A DNA stretch of 64,000 bases, from contig OU015524.1 in the NCBI GenBank assembly GCA_907165065.1, forward strand, positions 33,113,295 through 33,177,294. Direction: 5' to 3'. Each line of letters opens with the position of its first letter. Position 1 is the stretch's first letter. Both the position numbers and the translations under genes were made by a program. Origin of the DNA: Caprimulgus europaeus (lineage: Eukaryota; Chordata; Aves; Caprimulgiformes; Caprimulgidae). This document shows, piece after piece, positions 1-14,096 of the stretch. The notes beneath the pieces are model-generated. The model saw nothing but the letters and a program-made list of their open reading frames with translations. It had not been told where the DNA came from and searched no databases.

Positions 1-765
1 TAGCCACTTGCTGTACGAATATATGATGCAATACCATTCTTATTAATGAAAACATAAAGACTAAGGCAGGAAGAGCCAGGATCAGAACACCTACTAGGAC
101 AGAATAATTTCCAAAAAAAAGACAAGGAATCACTGGCCATATGCAATTTCATGCTTACTCAGTGCAACTACTAACCACCAGTACACACACAAATCAGGTA
201 TTTGTGCATCAATGTCGAACACCTAACTGCAGACAACATGCTTTCTTGGGGCTGAAAGCTCTGAATTTGTGAATGTGGTCTGGATGCCTGGACAGTTGTC
301 AGCCTAAACTCTGTGCCTGTATGTGTGTACAGCACAGCAGTGCTCCCACTGACCCCAACACCTCAATCTTACAGTACAGTTATGTTAGGGATGGTAATGG
401 TGTATTGACTGACAACAATTTTGTCAGAGATAACATCAGACAAACTGACTCTTGGAGAGATTGGATTTTTACTAGAAATACAATGTAATATTAATGTCAA
501 AAAGCCCATTCAGACAGGAAAGTAAAGGAACTGTTAATGTAAAAAAGTAGATTCTACAGAATAAGGACAAGACCTTCAAGCTAGAGTGAATTGCCTTCAT
601 AGTGTATTTTAATACAGTTAGGACTTTTTTTTCCTCCTTCAGACCTCAGTAAATGGCCATAGCTGACAGGGGTGGATTTATTCTGTAGGTACTCTCCATA
701 TAGCTTGAAGTTATGGCAGAAAAGAGCAGTAGCTATGACAAAGATGAAGCAAACAGAGGGTATTT

Positions 766-796
766 AAAAAAAAAAAAACAAAAAAAAAACAAAAAT
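766..796 (+). repeat. A-rich run
   Basis: A runs of 13 and 9 broken by CA and C, low-complexity. Confidence 0.9.
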
Positions 797-968
797 CAAC
801 CTGGCTAAATAGTGGCATTCAGACTTTTTCTTTAGTGCTGTCATGGGGGAAGCCATGCTGACCTCTCAAATGATGTCTACAAGAGCAAAAGAAAGCTCCC
901 TGTGTTGTAAGATGGTCTATTATTCCAAGTTACATTGTTTTTAAGCTAGAAAGTTTTAAATCCTTGCC

Positions 969-990
969 TTTTTTTTTTTTTTTTTTTTTT
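969..990 (+). repeat. T22 homopolymer
   Basis: Uninterrupted T run; no element is recognisable next to it. Confidence 0.9.
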
Positions 991-2014
991 AACTGTAGAC
1001 TGTTTTGACTCTGGATGAAACTAGTAGGAGTTTTGAGAACTCTTTTCTGAGTATGATTTTAGGAAACAAAAGGAGCTAAAAAGCAACAACTTTCAGCCCA
1101 AAAGTGGTTCAGGTTACAGGTTGGATCTGAGCTATATCCCTCAAATCAGTGGATTCATGAAGGCATCATGTCCCTGTGTGCAAGGAGGAGCAAGAACAGG
1201 CAGACTGCAACAGAAACACCTTCAAACATGTTATGAAAGAAAAGAAAGTGCTCAGGAACACGGAATTACTGGAGAGGCAGGCATGGGATGCCCTCAAGGT
1301 TATACCTGCTGTTGTTTATTTCCACTGGAATAGCACTTTGCATGTGTTCCTTGCATGAAGGAATATGCCCAAATCATAGTCTCTAACAAAGTCTTTGGTC
1401 TGCATCAAATTTGAGTGTTACACAATGTCAGTCATGGTTGATACCTGAATGTGGGTTGGCGTAAGTGGGAAATGAGATATGACATTGGGCAGGGTAAAAA
1501 GGCGATCACATGGTACAGGATGCTCTATTGATAGGTAGTCAACCTATGAAAAGCTTGGGCTCCTATGTTCAAAATCACACACTGTCAGGTCTAGTGCAAA
1601 CACATATTTCCTGGAAACTTTGCCAAAAGTTTACAAATAAAATCAGCTTTGGTTATAATGACATCTCAGATAGACATACAGACACCAGTGAAACAAAAGC
1701 TGATTCTTTTTCTTTTCACAATAACTTCTTTTCTGTGATACTTTCACACTCAGCATAGCCACTTAGAAGTGATTACTAGAAAAAGGGAAAGATTAAAAAA
1801 AAATGTGTGGATACAACTGGGGTTCTTAATCCTTATTTAGTCACTAGGTTCTGCTAGTACAATCACATGCCTGAAGATATCCTAGACATTTAGCACACTT
1901 GGTGTCTACCTATGAACTCATGAGTTTAGGCATACATTTTTAAAATCAGGTGAAGTTTTCTTTGTATTTATGTCAAGCTTGAATGCCTGCTTCATAGTGT
2001 GCAGGTGAACAGGC

Positions 2015-2256
2015 AATGACAGTGAGGAGAAGGCACTGGCTCATGTATCAGGAGATCTGGATTCTGTGCCTGGCTCTGTTAAGACTTCTTTAAATGAGTT
2101 GCATCATCTTTGTGCTTCATTCTTTCCCATCTGCAGAACAAGAAAAACAAATCCCAATTTATATTGGCATTACGAGCATTAATTCATTACTGTCTGTAAA
2201 GGAGATCAGTCTTCTGATAAAAGGTGCTAGAGGAATGCAGAGTATTTCTATTATAT
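2015..2256 (+). mobile_element. Ancient MIR-type CORE-SINE, + strand
   Basis: The order of motifs follows the amniote MIR consensus: AGGAGATCTGGATTCTGTGC, TGCTTCATTCTTTCCCATCT with GCAGAACAAGAAAA, then the tail TGTCTGTAAAGGAGATCAGT and AAAGGTGCTAGAGGAATGC followed by AGTATTTCTATTA. Both the core and the 3' tail are present, so the copy is nearly full length apart from the tRNA-like head. Divergence is high, as expected for an element that old. Confidence 0.75.
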
Positions 2257-3840
2257 AAATATGAAAATGGAGATACTGTCAAAGTCTGTCTTGGTTAAAT
2301 TTAAGGTTCCAATACCAACTGCAGTCCCTCTGAGAGCTGAAAACTGGCTGGTCTTTGCCTATGTGGCAGGATTGGTGAATTCTGATCAGGGCATGAATGA
2401 TATTTAGCACTAGAGAAGATTTTCTTTAAAAGTAAAGTTGCTGTTTCTTGGTAACACAGAGCACTTCACTGTCTAGCTTGTCACAGTTGTGTGATTTGTG
2501 CTGCAGAGAACGTGCTTCATCCCTGCTATATATTCCTGTTGGCTTCTGTCAGTGGAAAGTACACAGAGGTACTCAAGGGCCCATAAGTGGTCCATCACAG
2601 TTCAATGGCCCCTTTTATTTCTGACTATCTAGTTCCATAAATTTCTAGTGACAGCAATTAAGTCTTTATGACGCCTTATGGAAGCATCATAAAGGAACAT
2701 TTAGTAAGAGACTGAGTGAAGCAAATGAGAAGATTTCTGTTCAATATTCACCCCAAGTGAGAGTCAACCTAGGACACACAAGCACACAAGGCAAGTGTAG
2801 GTAATAATAAAGGGGTTGTTTTACAGAAGTAAAAGGTCCAACTTTTGGACTGTGGCTAGAGTCAGCTATACCTCAGACATGTGATCCTTGGTGTACTCCT
2901 GTTACATATTAAACATACCCTGTACGAAGTTTGTAAATATTAGCAAATGCTTTTCTTTCCCTGTATTTGCAAAAATGCAAATTTAGAGGCAAAATTTCTC
3001 AAGTGCTTTAGTCCCACGGGTAAAAACAGCTAGTAATGAGAATATGAAGAATACTAATTCCTCATTCGATGGAATGCTATTAGCAGAGTAGGCTTCTGTG
3101 CATGATCTGTGGCTAACCTTTTGAGTCCTCCTACCATCTACTTCACCAATTAGTCCTTCAACATCACATACCATATTTCCAGTGTGTACCTCCCTTTTGG
3201 CATTAGCAATATTTTGTAATAATTCCAGGCCTCAGGCAATGGAGACTGTTTAGGCACCACAGACAGAATTGCCTCTTGACCTGGTCACAATTTTTCCACC
3301 AAAACACATTTTCCAGAAAATAACTCTTTTTCATTGGCAACTTTTAAACGTTTTTTCCTTTTTTCCCCTGGAGACACAATGGCACTTTGAAAGCTTTTGG
3401 CAGAAGTCAGGCAAGTTGGCTGCCTGGCTAAAGGTGTGACTGCCTGATGGGCTCACAATCTGGCTAGCTTCTTAGGGAATCATCCAACTTCCTTGGCTTC
3501 CCTGCTTGTAGCTGAGCAGGTATTTTGGCTGGCCAATGGACTGGGTTGTTCTCATTTGCTGGAAACTTGGCTGCTGGTGTTTTGTCCTAAGTACAATATT
3601 AGAAGCCTGGAATTTTACAGAAAGCAGAAGCTGGTTTGGTTGGGTTTTTTTTTTTCTTCCTGCCACCACTAGTCACCTGGAACATACAGTACTAAGTTGT
3701 GCCCCAGTTATAATGCTGCTGCATCCAAGTAGAAAGGTCTTGATATCACTTTTGACCATAGTTTGTGTTTCAGCCTGTGTTTAAGGATGGTGGCAGTAGA
3801 CTGCAGTCATTTCTGGTGTGATCTGAAATATGACTTATTT

Positions 3841-3861
3841 TTATTGATTGATTGATTGATT
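3841..3861 (+). repeat. (TTGA)n microsatellite
   Basis: Four to five TTGA/ATTG units; short. Confidence 0.85.
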
Positions 3862-5096
3862 TTCACAAGAGTAAAAAAGAAGATGAAAGCCACTGTGTGC
3901 CCTCCTTGTTCCTCCTCATCTTGTGATCTGTCAGTATATTTCAAAAACTCTCCTGGCTTATATTCTTGACATTAATAAAGTATTAGAATTCTTCCTCATT
4001 CCCAGTACATGTGAATGCATGTGATGGTTTTGTCTATTTTTCTCTGTGTAATGAAGCATCAGTGCCCCAAAGGCACTGGTCATTCATCTATTTATACCAG
4101 CATTCTTGACACTGTCTTTGCTTCTTCCAGGCAGTTTTTTTGTGCATCAGCAGCAACACATGAGGCAGCATGCCTTCTTAGATCTTTTCCAAGTGACCCC
4201 TTAAGAATTTCCTCTATATGTCTTCTCTACACAGTTCTTGAATTTAAATGTAGTTAATTGACAACAATTTTGATAAGGAGTACAAAGATGTTGTATTTTA
4301 GAGGCTAGGATCACTGTATACCCAACGAACTTGCATGAATAAATTTTTCAGGACATATGACTTTACATCTGAAGTGTAAAAATGTTTAATGGCAGGCAGT
4401 TTAGTACAAATTCTGTATTCAATTTATCTTGTTCAGCCCAGCCCAGGAATATATTTTATATCTAATTAATGTAACATTCATATATTCATGCAGACTATTA
4501 TATATTGCATACATTCATGCAGTTAAAACTAAAACTTTTTGACCACAATCCATCTCCTCAGATCCTCTGAGCTTTCCCATGTCAGATAATATAACACACA
4601 CTCCTTCCTCAAGAGTTGCAAATAAATTACTGAGCTAGATGAACTTTCAGCAAAGTGTATTTGATTATTTATCCTGACATTATTTACAAATTCAGTTTGA
4701 ATTCCTTAGATACCTTTGGCTAGAACCTGGCCCTCTTCCTCTTTTACCACAAAGATAAAGGAGGATATGACAGATACTAGGTTTATCTTAGGAGTAGAGT
4801 GCTTACCTAGGCTGTGAGAAACCTTGGGTTAGCACCACAAATCCTCTTTGCATACAACATTTAAATATTACAAAAGAAAGACCACAGAAAAGTATTCAGG
4901 AATGAGTCTCCACCTGATGTGTGACAAACTCCTTGGAAAGCTGGAGTTGCAAATGTTTATCCAAAGTGAAAGTGCATCAGCAGATAACTGGAGAGTGGCT
5001 CTTTAACCACAGGTGGTGATTATGCCACTTCTCTGGGAGATGAGCAATGGAGACAGAGGACAAAGTTGAATCTGAATAACTTGTATCCTGCGTAAG

Positions 5097-5123
5097 TATT
5101 CAGTTTCCTTGGGAAACTGAATA
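5097..5123. repeat. Perfect 12-bp hairpin with 3-base loop
   Basis: TATTCAGTTTCC (5097-5108), loop TTG, GGAAACTGAATA (5112-5123). The centre TTCCTTGGGAA also fits the loose STAT-type pattern TTCC-N3-GGAA. Confidence 0.85.
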
Positions 5124-8100
5124 AAGGGGCAACTGTCTCCCCAGCAGCACTTCTAAGAACTACTCCCTCTCTAAATATTTATATTCTATATTTCTGCTTC
5201 TGTGAAAATTCTTCAAATGAAATATTTCTTGTTAGCTAGAAGATAACATGTCAAATTAAATCAATTTCTAATTTTTGTTTGGAAAGAAGATTCCAACTCT
5301 GAATTTTGCCCCAAATTTTTATTTGACTGCCAAGCCACGAAATGAATTATTTGGTAGAAGTGTCTGATGAAACTGCTCTGAACAAGTTTTACTGAAAAAT
5401 GACACAGTTTTTCTGTGTTTATGTAAACAGATTACCTCATTGCCAAACAAATATTTTTAACTATTTACCTTCCCTTTAGCTCCCACATTTTTCTAAGGTT
5501 TCAAAGATAATAAAAATATTCAAACATAGCTTGTTCTTTTCTTCTAGGATTTCTGTGCTCAACATGTGGTCCCCTTGCAAGACATGGAGAACAATCTGTG
5601 TTTCTATGGATGTTTTCAAAAAATATGTGTATGTTCTCATTATGTTGCACGCACTACTGAGGAGACAGATATGTGCTATAATTTTCTTTTGTAAATACAG
5701 AAAATGAGATGTAGGTAGGCATATTGTTGGCTTGACTCTACTGAGGCAAAGCCTGCAGAAGCAAGTGTGTAGAGTCAGATGTTCTCTTATCTTCAGTAAA
5801 TGTAAGTGGTTATCAGCCCTCAGAATCTAGTTGCACCCCACATCAGCTAAGATACAGTAACTGATCACAGCCATAGTAATGGTCATAGCAGAGTGCAACC
5901 TTAGCAGACAAGTCTAAATGTCCTCTAGAAGGGGTTTAAAGCTGTCCACACTCAAATAGTTCTTCTTTCTCAGCTGAATGGGCAGCAGCTGCTAGTTGTG
6001 GGGTGGTAGTTGGGAGCTGAGCAGTGAAACTGTTGTGCAAATGCATATACCTTAATGTTTGGTCTCAGATGCTAGACCTTACTAGCAGCATGAATTAATA
6101 TGATTATGTTACCAGAAGCACTGCTGGGAACTGATGCAACAGCTCTAATGATCCAACAACTGCAAGAAAAGTGGTTAATTCAAGCTTATATTGGAATTAT
6201 ATCTGCTTCCTCAAACCTGGAGTGCTCCACCTGCATTGCAAAGCTGACCATCTGTCCAATCCCTTTGTTTAAAAGACTGACCTCAGGAGTTGTTTCAGAT
6301 AGTTACATAGATTAGCTGAGCAGATGGTTTTAAATAAACATCCACCCAAGTGGTTAACATATGCTAATCAACCCAACAGAGCTAACAGTCATGTGCCTGC
6401 ATCTTTTCCCATCCAGAGCAGCCAGAAGTCTCTTCTTCAAGAGTGCTGCAACTTCTGCAGGGCCCAAAACAGGCACTGACATAAACTCTGGTTTAGCAAG
6501 GCATTTAAACATGTGTTTAAATATCACTGCAGCAATCAGATTTGAACCATGAATGAAGAGCCTTGTTCAATTAAAAGAATATAGGAATTTCCATGAGAAA
6601 TCAGATTGAATATCCAGTTAGTCCAAGTCCACCTGAGACTGTGCTCAGGTCAGAGGTTAACAAGGTAGGCAGAAGAAGCCTTCAGCAGGCAGATGGAAAT
6701 CCATCTGTTCCAGAGTGTTTTAAGTACTAGGCTACAAGATGAAGATACTTGTCTGTTCTTTTAGTTTAGTTCCTAGTCTCCTTTTTCCAGACAAATTATG
6801 GTATTATATACTTCTCTCATATACCTTTACATGTATGCAATCTGTGAAAATATCATTCTTTCCCATCTTTCTTCCTCTGAGAGGTTTTGATAATATTTTA
6901 TGCTTTTCTGTTCTCCATTCTAGATTTGCAGCAGCCTTTGCCAAGTGGCTTGCCACAGTCCTATGGCAGTTCCTGGGCATCCTGTTTGGTGCCTGGCAGA
7001 GCAGGGTGCCTCTCCGCTTTTGATTCCTGCTGGTAAGCACAGGGGTCAGAGAGAAGGATGGAATTTTCCCAGCCCCTTTTTGTCACCATGTGTCATGGCA
7101 AGCTTTGATCCCAAAAGCAGTTTGTAGTGAAACATGCAAAGAGTTTTTGAGTAAAGTGTGCATTTGTGATGTCATTTGAAGGGTTCTGGGACTCTGGGAA
7201 ATAAATGAGGTTTGGCTTCTCTGATACAGTTACTAAAATTACAGATAGATCAGCTCAACAGGCATGTACAATTTTGGTTCATTTTGCACTGGTCTCAAAG
7301 CAAATCCATGTGAGACCTCAAAAGACATATGCTAAAACTCTGAGTAAGGTTCCAAGCACCTTGAGCTAATTTAAGTTCGGTCTGCCTTAGTCTTAATTTC
7401 TCCTTTCTTTCCTTCCCAGCCTCATATTTCTTGCTTCTTCCTTGTGCTAGAACTAATATTTGTATGTCTGCAATATGATCTGGTTTGTGAGATGGTCTCA
7501 TTTAAGAGAGAATCACTTTTAATTTTTTATTTTAAATTGCCAATACCACTTGCAAGCCTATGGACCAGTTACATCCTTTTCCATGGTAAATGGTATGTAA
7601 AAGCTTCATAGGCTTTGAATTCACCAGCCACAGAAGGACACATGTATCCCAGCTCTTCTACTCAGCTGTGGGAAGATTTAACCTTCTAAAATTGCCTGTT
7701 CTACTTAGTGGTATGTCTAATTAATTTTTTCATAATGTTCGGACCCGCACTGCATATGAGTGCACTGTATCTGCAGAGCAAACTCTTAAAGCCAGAATCA
7801 GGCCATACTTTTGGCGAGAGGCCACTAGAGCGGGAGAAGCAACAAACCTATTTATAAGAGGCATTTCGTCCATCAGAAGAATGTCAACAGACTAATTACC
7901 GTAACCTGCCTGAACCAGCTCTGCCCTCCTGCAAATCAAAGCCCAGATTGTATTGGGAGTGTTTGTTTTGTCATTTTTTAAATGGGTGAAGAAATCAATG
8001 GTGTATTCACAGCAGCCAGTAGAGCAAGTAGTTTAGATGGACAACCACAGAACCCTTACTGCTGGCATTAAGTGACTTCAGGTCTGGCTGGTATCAGCAT

Positions 8101-8293
8101 TAATCCTACCTGGGTAAATAGAGAGTTGCCCAAGTCACAAATTTAAGCTGTATCAGCTGCCATGCTTTCATCTACTAGTTTCAGGAATGTGGTTTCTGCA
8201 CAGGATCCATCTGGAAATTACCACCCCAAGACAGATTGCTTGTCAGTATCTCCTTAGGGCTTGTCTTCAGTGCTAAACACTGCTTTTTCTGGC

Positions 8294-8314
8294 TTTTTTT
8301 TTTTTTTTTTTTTT
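8294..8314 (+). repeat. T21 homopolymer
   Basis: Uninterrupted T run; no flanking element recognised. Confidence 0.9.
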
Positions 8315-11300
8315 AACCTTGGGGTAGCTGATGTGAATCAACTATCTTAAGATAAAAGGAAAGGTAAAGTATACTTGCAGACACAGGAACAGTTGCAGTG
8401 GGACAGGGGAGAGATGCTGGCTGTGGGGTGGAGCCTTACTACACTAAGACTTTGTAATCTTAGGGCCACCTGGGAGCCGTCTACCATGTCATCTCATTCA
8501 TGCTGGCACACGTGCTGGGCAAATGAGTTTGAGGGTAAAGGCTGTACATTGTGCAAAAGAAACACACAAGTTTTTTTAATAATGATTTTGGAGGTCTGAC
8601 TTTTCTACTTCAAACTGTAAAAAAATGTCAGTTCTGTACTTTTCACATTATTTCACACACAGGTTAGGTCTTGGTTTCAACTACATTAAGGCCATTCTGT
8701 ACCGTCGTCTTGGTCATTTTATTCTATGGTAGCACTTTCTATTGACAGAGAAATAGCTTGCTGCTGTTAATATTCTCAAGGTAGTGCACTGGAGAGGAAC
8801 ATTGACTGGAACAGCATTCCCCAGCTGTTCTAGAGCCTCAAACAGAATCCTAAAACTTCAGGGTGCAAATATAAAGGGCTGGTGTGGTCAGGTTACCAGG
8901 TCCATCAGCAAGCTCTGACACATTTGGCCACATTCCACAAGCAAGATGCAGAAAGACAATATCCTATGAGTCTCTTATGTAGATATTTAAGTACTTTAAT
9001 GTTCAAATCATCTTCCCTCCTTGTGGAAAATACTTGCTTCTCAGAAAGCTAGGATTCATGCTAAAGTTGTTGTTACTCACAAGGCAAGGTCTTTAAGTTT
9101 AGCCAAGAATATATGACAATGACGTACCTTCGTGTTTCAGATGTTGAACTTTTAACCTCATGTCCAAGGAAGGTAGAAGATAAAAGTATGAAATCTCCTT
9201 GCCTATATTTAATTTATCAAATTAATGTATAAGTCAGGGAAGGAAAATTAAGTTAATTAAGCTGTCTTAAACTATGCTAACATTTTGCTTTCTCAGTGTA
9301 TTGACACTGCCAGAAGACATTGCTCCATTCCTAACTTTTCCTGACTCTCCATATTATAGGATAGTTTAGCAGCTGGCTTTTTAACCTGCGTGTTTGCAGA
9401 TCTCTCTCTGACTTCATTTTCACTTTGCATGCCATCTTTCCCTCTTCCACACCCTGTTCTTTCCCCTCAACAAGAGATGCAAATACCAGATAACTGACAG
9501 TTTAAGAACTTGTGATCACCACTGGCTTTTATGGTTGGAGATCATTGTTAAATGAGGCATTAGAAATCCCCAGACATGGAAAATCTGTAGCTAGCTTGGA
9601 GTTCAGGGCCCTCCATAGATCTTATGTCTGGAGATCTGAGATTGCTTAAATGTTAAAGTTCCTGTCACTTCTGACTGTGAAGGTGACCTCAAAGTGGTCA
9701 CTGCTCCTAACCCCTGCAGCTGGGCAAGTTTAAACAAACCTAGTCAGAAGTGTGACTTCTCTCTTTGATCTCTTTGAACTGTTAATTGTTTATCCCCAAT
9801 TAAATATTTACTTTGGACTTGTTTTCTAATCTAGGGATTTATGCTGCACAACACAGGCGCAGACTCTTGCCATTTATATTATTTTCAAGATAAGCTGAAG
9901 TTTTAGTGTCTTGCAAAAAGACTGAGGCTCCTAGACATGTAAGTAATTTCTAAAAGGAGTTTTAGGCTTCTAAATCACTGAAGTGTGTTTGAAGACTTAA
10001 CCCCTTTACAGAAAATAAAACTATAATGATTAGACAGAATATACCCTGGTACATAGGAAGTTAAGAGTGGCTTTAAGGATTTAGCCTAAGTCAGTAGGCA
10101 ATTAACTAAAGAAAAATCAACAGAGAGAATGCTATGTCTGCTTAGATTACATCAGTTTCTATACAAATATAAGACTTACTTGGCTAACACTTTTATAGCT
10201 GTGTGAGTGTAAATTTACACATGGAACTGCTCTGAGAAATGTGAGCACCTCTTTCAGTGACACTAGTCCCTAGATCATCATTGCTATAATGTCACACTGC
10301 ACCCTAAATTAAATAAGTTTAAATAACTATTTGGTATCACATACATTTAGAATGAGAATACTGATGTGGTACAATATGATCACCTACCAATTCTGGAGTC
10401 TTGAAGTTCTTTCCAGCGGAGAGAGATCTCATTTTATGCAGACTCCCACGTTCCCAGCAATGGCACTCAGACAGACCTTGAGCAGATCTGGCTGTCAGCA
10501 CATACAGTGCTTCCCCTGGAACACAGGAAGCAAGGAAACTTTTAGATCACTGTTTTTGAAACAACCCATGGCAAGGCAGGGCTGATAGCAGGGGACCTAG
10601 GAGCCTTGGAGGCTAAATCTGAGCCACCAAATCAGCATTGTGGCACTGACATGGAGCTATGGAACTGGAAGCTCAAGTTCTTGGTTACTTTCCAGACTGG
10701 CTGGTCTCTGAGCAAGCTGCCCATTGCCAGTGGATTCAGCCTGATTTTCATCAGAAGTGCACTGAAAATATTTTCATGAAACATTTTGGGGTTTATGATT
10801 ATGTGTTTTCTAATAAAACTCTTTTACCTTGTAAATTTCTCACTACTCTGAGCAGTTACCTTTTCACAGTCACCTTTTGTTGTATTCACACAGTCTGTCC
10901 CAACATATTAGATTCATTTGACTCTGCGAGTGCTTGGAGATTGCCTAAAAATTCATTTGCAAGGAAGAAGGACAATAAAAAATTAAAGGTAATCTTCACA
11001 AAGATTCTCATTTTCCTCTGCCTTTGAGGTCTGAGTCGATAAAATTATCTTACATATGCTAATGAACAGCATCATGTCACCTCCCAGAGATTTTATTAAC
11101 TACCTCTCTTTAGACCACTGCCTTCCCAGAGCAAGCATACTCCTTTTCTGAATTCTGTCCATCAAGCATATAGTGGGGGATACTATAATAATAGCATAAT
11201 ACATCATTAATATAATAAATGTTTTTAAACAGTTACTATTTTATATGTATGGTATCATTTAATGTTTTTGCTGGTAAAAAAATAAGTATCATAATCATTA

Positions 11301-11379
11301 TGCTGCATCATCAATAATTGAGAATGAGTAATCTAAAAGGTGAACTTAGAAAAGGATGTAGGTATTCATTTACTCACTA

Positions 11380-11451
11380 GGTTCTGATTCAGCAGAACTC
11401 TTAAGCACTTACCTAAATTCCTGTGCAGCAAAGCACTTAATCTTAGATTAA
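11380..11451. mobile_element. Possible old inverted-repeat DNA transposon (MITE) remnant
   Basis: GTTCTGATTCAGCAGAACTC and TTAAGCACTTACCTAAATTC, then CAGCAAAGCACTTAATC, resemble the palindromic non-autonomous repeats common in turtles, crocodilians and birds ('gattcagcaaagcacttaagcac...'). Recognition is from memory and the copy is decayed. Confidence 0.35.
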
Positions 11452-13149
11452 CTCAAGGTTTTAAATACATTTATTTTCAAGAAAACACTTAAAAGAAATC
11501 TATCCGTAATCAAACAGATTTACAATTCCATATTGATCAAGATAGACAACTGGGTTTGAAAGGAATCATAAAAAAGTCATTTGGACCATGTTTCCACCCA
11601 GAAATTGTACTGCTCCAACTATCTTCTAAAGTGCAGATGAAGATATATTGACAGTGAAGTGTTTATATCAGCGTAGTTCGCTACTATATGAAAAGCAGAA
11701 AGTTATATCTGCTTTTTTCCACTGCATTTTTCCTATAGGTTTCAGCTATGTAGTTGTGCTGGTAAAAGTCATGCTTCGGACCAAAATATTGTACTAATAC
11801 ACGAATAACCTCATCTGTCAAAGACATCATGAGGTTGTGAAGATAGAGCTGGATGTAAAAATACTTGCTTTGCATGAAAAAAAATATTCCTAGTTCTTAG
11901 TTAACCAAAGGGTTCCCAAAAGATTAGGCTTTTTTGGGGGTAAACACAAATGCAGTATATCACTGTAACAAAATAAAATAAATATGAGGATAGTAAAGAC
12001 TGAAGTAGGGGACTAAAAGAAGATAGAGATTTATAGCTTCATCTATATTGTCAATGTCATTCATGCCCTGGTTTCTGTTTCCATTCACATGTTGCAAATG
12101 GTATAAACATTAGACAGTAACTGAAGAAATGAAACAGGAGCGTACCAGTAGGAAGCAGCACAATAACACAGCAACTTTGTACGATAAAGCTATATTCCAG
12201 CAGTAGGTAAAAACAAGGGCAGCTAGCAGCAGCCAAAAACTAGCAAAGGACAGAGAGTACCCATAACGGCATGTCTTCTGCAATAATCAGTGGACAGGAT
12301 TAATATTATTTTTGACACTTTCTTTTTTAGGCTTGGAATTTTCAAGTAAAGTAATATACCCTGACCTTAATGTGATTTACAAAGGGGATATAATGGATTT
12401 TCTAGTTCTCGTGAGGTTCTGGAGCTGAGAGGAATTGTCAGTGCTATTTTTTTTTAAGACTGCTTTACCTATAGGACTCTCTGGGGATCTTGGATGGTTT
12501 ATAGTGAGCTTTTAATTATTGTTTATTTAAATTACTGTCATCAGTCTCTGATTAAATGATGTGAGAGAATAGGAAGGAAGGAAATGTAAAGTCTTTAGTA
12601 AAGACTTTTTTGCCTCCTAACTCTTTATAGGGTATTAGAATTAGAACTAGAAAATGAGTTTTAAGTAGGCAGAAAACACTCCAAATCACCTCAGTTAATC
12701 AGTGTTAATTTTTCTAATTGGCTAATGTCCTATACCAATGCCTGTCACTAGTATAACACTTTTTCTAAGATTTTATCATTCTTAAATTTCAATTAATATT
12801 TTTTCCTATAAAGTAAACCAACAAGGTAGAGTAACCATGAATTTAGATGTATCCTTTTGCTTTTTTTTTTGTTTCCTAAAAGGAAAAAGTACTGAAATCT
12901 TGTGTTATGACCGAAGAAGAATATTGCAGGGTTTTTTTAATTTCCCCAAATTTCCTGGGAATCTTTGAGATTAAGATTTTAAAGGCTATGTGGTAAATAG
13001 ATTAATTTAATCCAAAACCAGATCAGTATGAGGGAGATGCCCCTGGAGAATTATTCAGGTAGTTTGATCAATTCCTAACATCGTACATTGATTAATGTTC
13101 TTTTGTCTGTCAGGGAATATTCAAATATATAAACCTATAAGGCTATAAC

Positions 13150-13172
13150 ATAAGCTTATGCCTATAGGCATA
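13150..13172. repeat. Overlapping perfect palindromes
   Basis: ATAAGCTTAT (13150-13159) overlaps the 16-bp self-complementary TATGCCTATAGGCATA (13157-13172). It could be chance in AT-rich DNA. Confidence 0.8.
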
Positions 13173-14079
13173 CAGGTAAAGCCACATTCATGGCTTCTAG
13201 TAGTAGCTCTGTGGTTCCTAAGAGGAATTTGAGAAGCCTAGGTGTGCCATTACTGCTACCTAAACTTTAATCTGAACACTAAACATGAAATGTAGGATGT
13301 CTTCTAAAAAGACCTTTCTTGGAATTCTCAGCCATATAGAAACTGAAAATCATACTGGGAAACTGTTTTGTAAACATGCAAGTGAGAGGTGCTATATTTT
13401 TAACATATGAGTATCTGGAAGATATTTCTGTTTCCACGAGAAATCAGTGAGAGTTGAATTCTCTAAGGTTAGGTGAAGTATCGGTTATTGTAACCACACA
13501 TTTTTATCCTGGAATGATCATGCAAAATTACTTCCATTTTTTATTATATTACAAAAACTGATAATACTGACAGAGAGTTAGCAGACTCAAACCTTAAGCC
13601 ACATTATTTTCCTACATTCATCTGCGAAGCTCAGAACTGTGTGTTTGTCTAGTTTTTAAAGAAAAAAATATTTAAAAGGATCAGTGCCAGAAACCCAGCA
13701 TTCACACAACCCTTTGCTGACAACTTGGTGCCAATAAGTGGCCAGTGGGACTGGTGACACACTTCCTTTCTGAGCACTGACAATACAGAATCTGAATAGT
13801 GCATTGCATAACCCAAGGTTTGCATTAAAAAAAAAAAATAGAGTAAAAGTTGCAATAATGAGCACACTGAAATCCAAACACCCAGAGTATGAAATCAGCT
13901 ACTCCCTTAGGACACCACAGTTTGAAAAATTTGCCAGTCTTGCTGTCCCACTCACTTCCCCAAAACGTGACAAGCAAAGACTACCTTGTGCAGAGCTCCA
14001 CTCTCCTATTCTCAATTGGCTAAGCATTGTTACAGCTCCAGAAGGAAAGTGAACACAGCCAGATACGTTCTGTGCATCT

Positions 14080-14096
14080 TTATATATATATATATT
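14080..14096 (+). repeat. (TA)n microsatellite
   Basis: About eight TA units. Confidence 0.85.
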
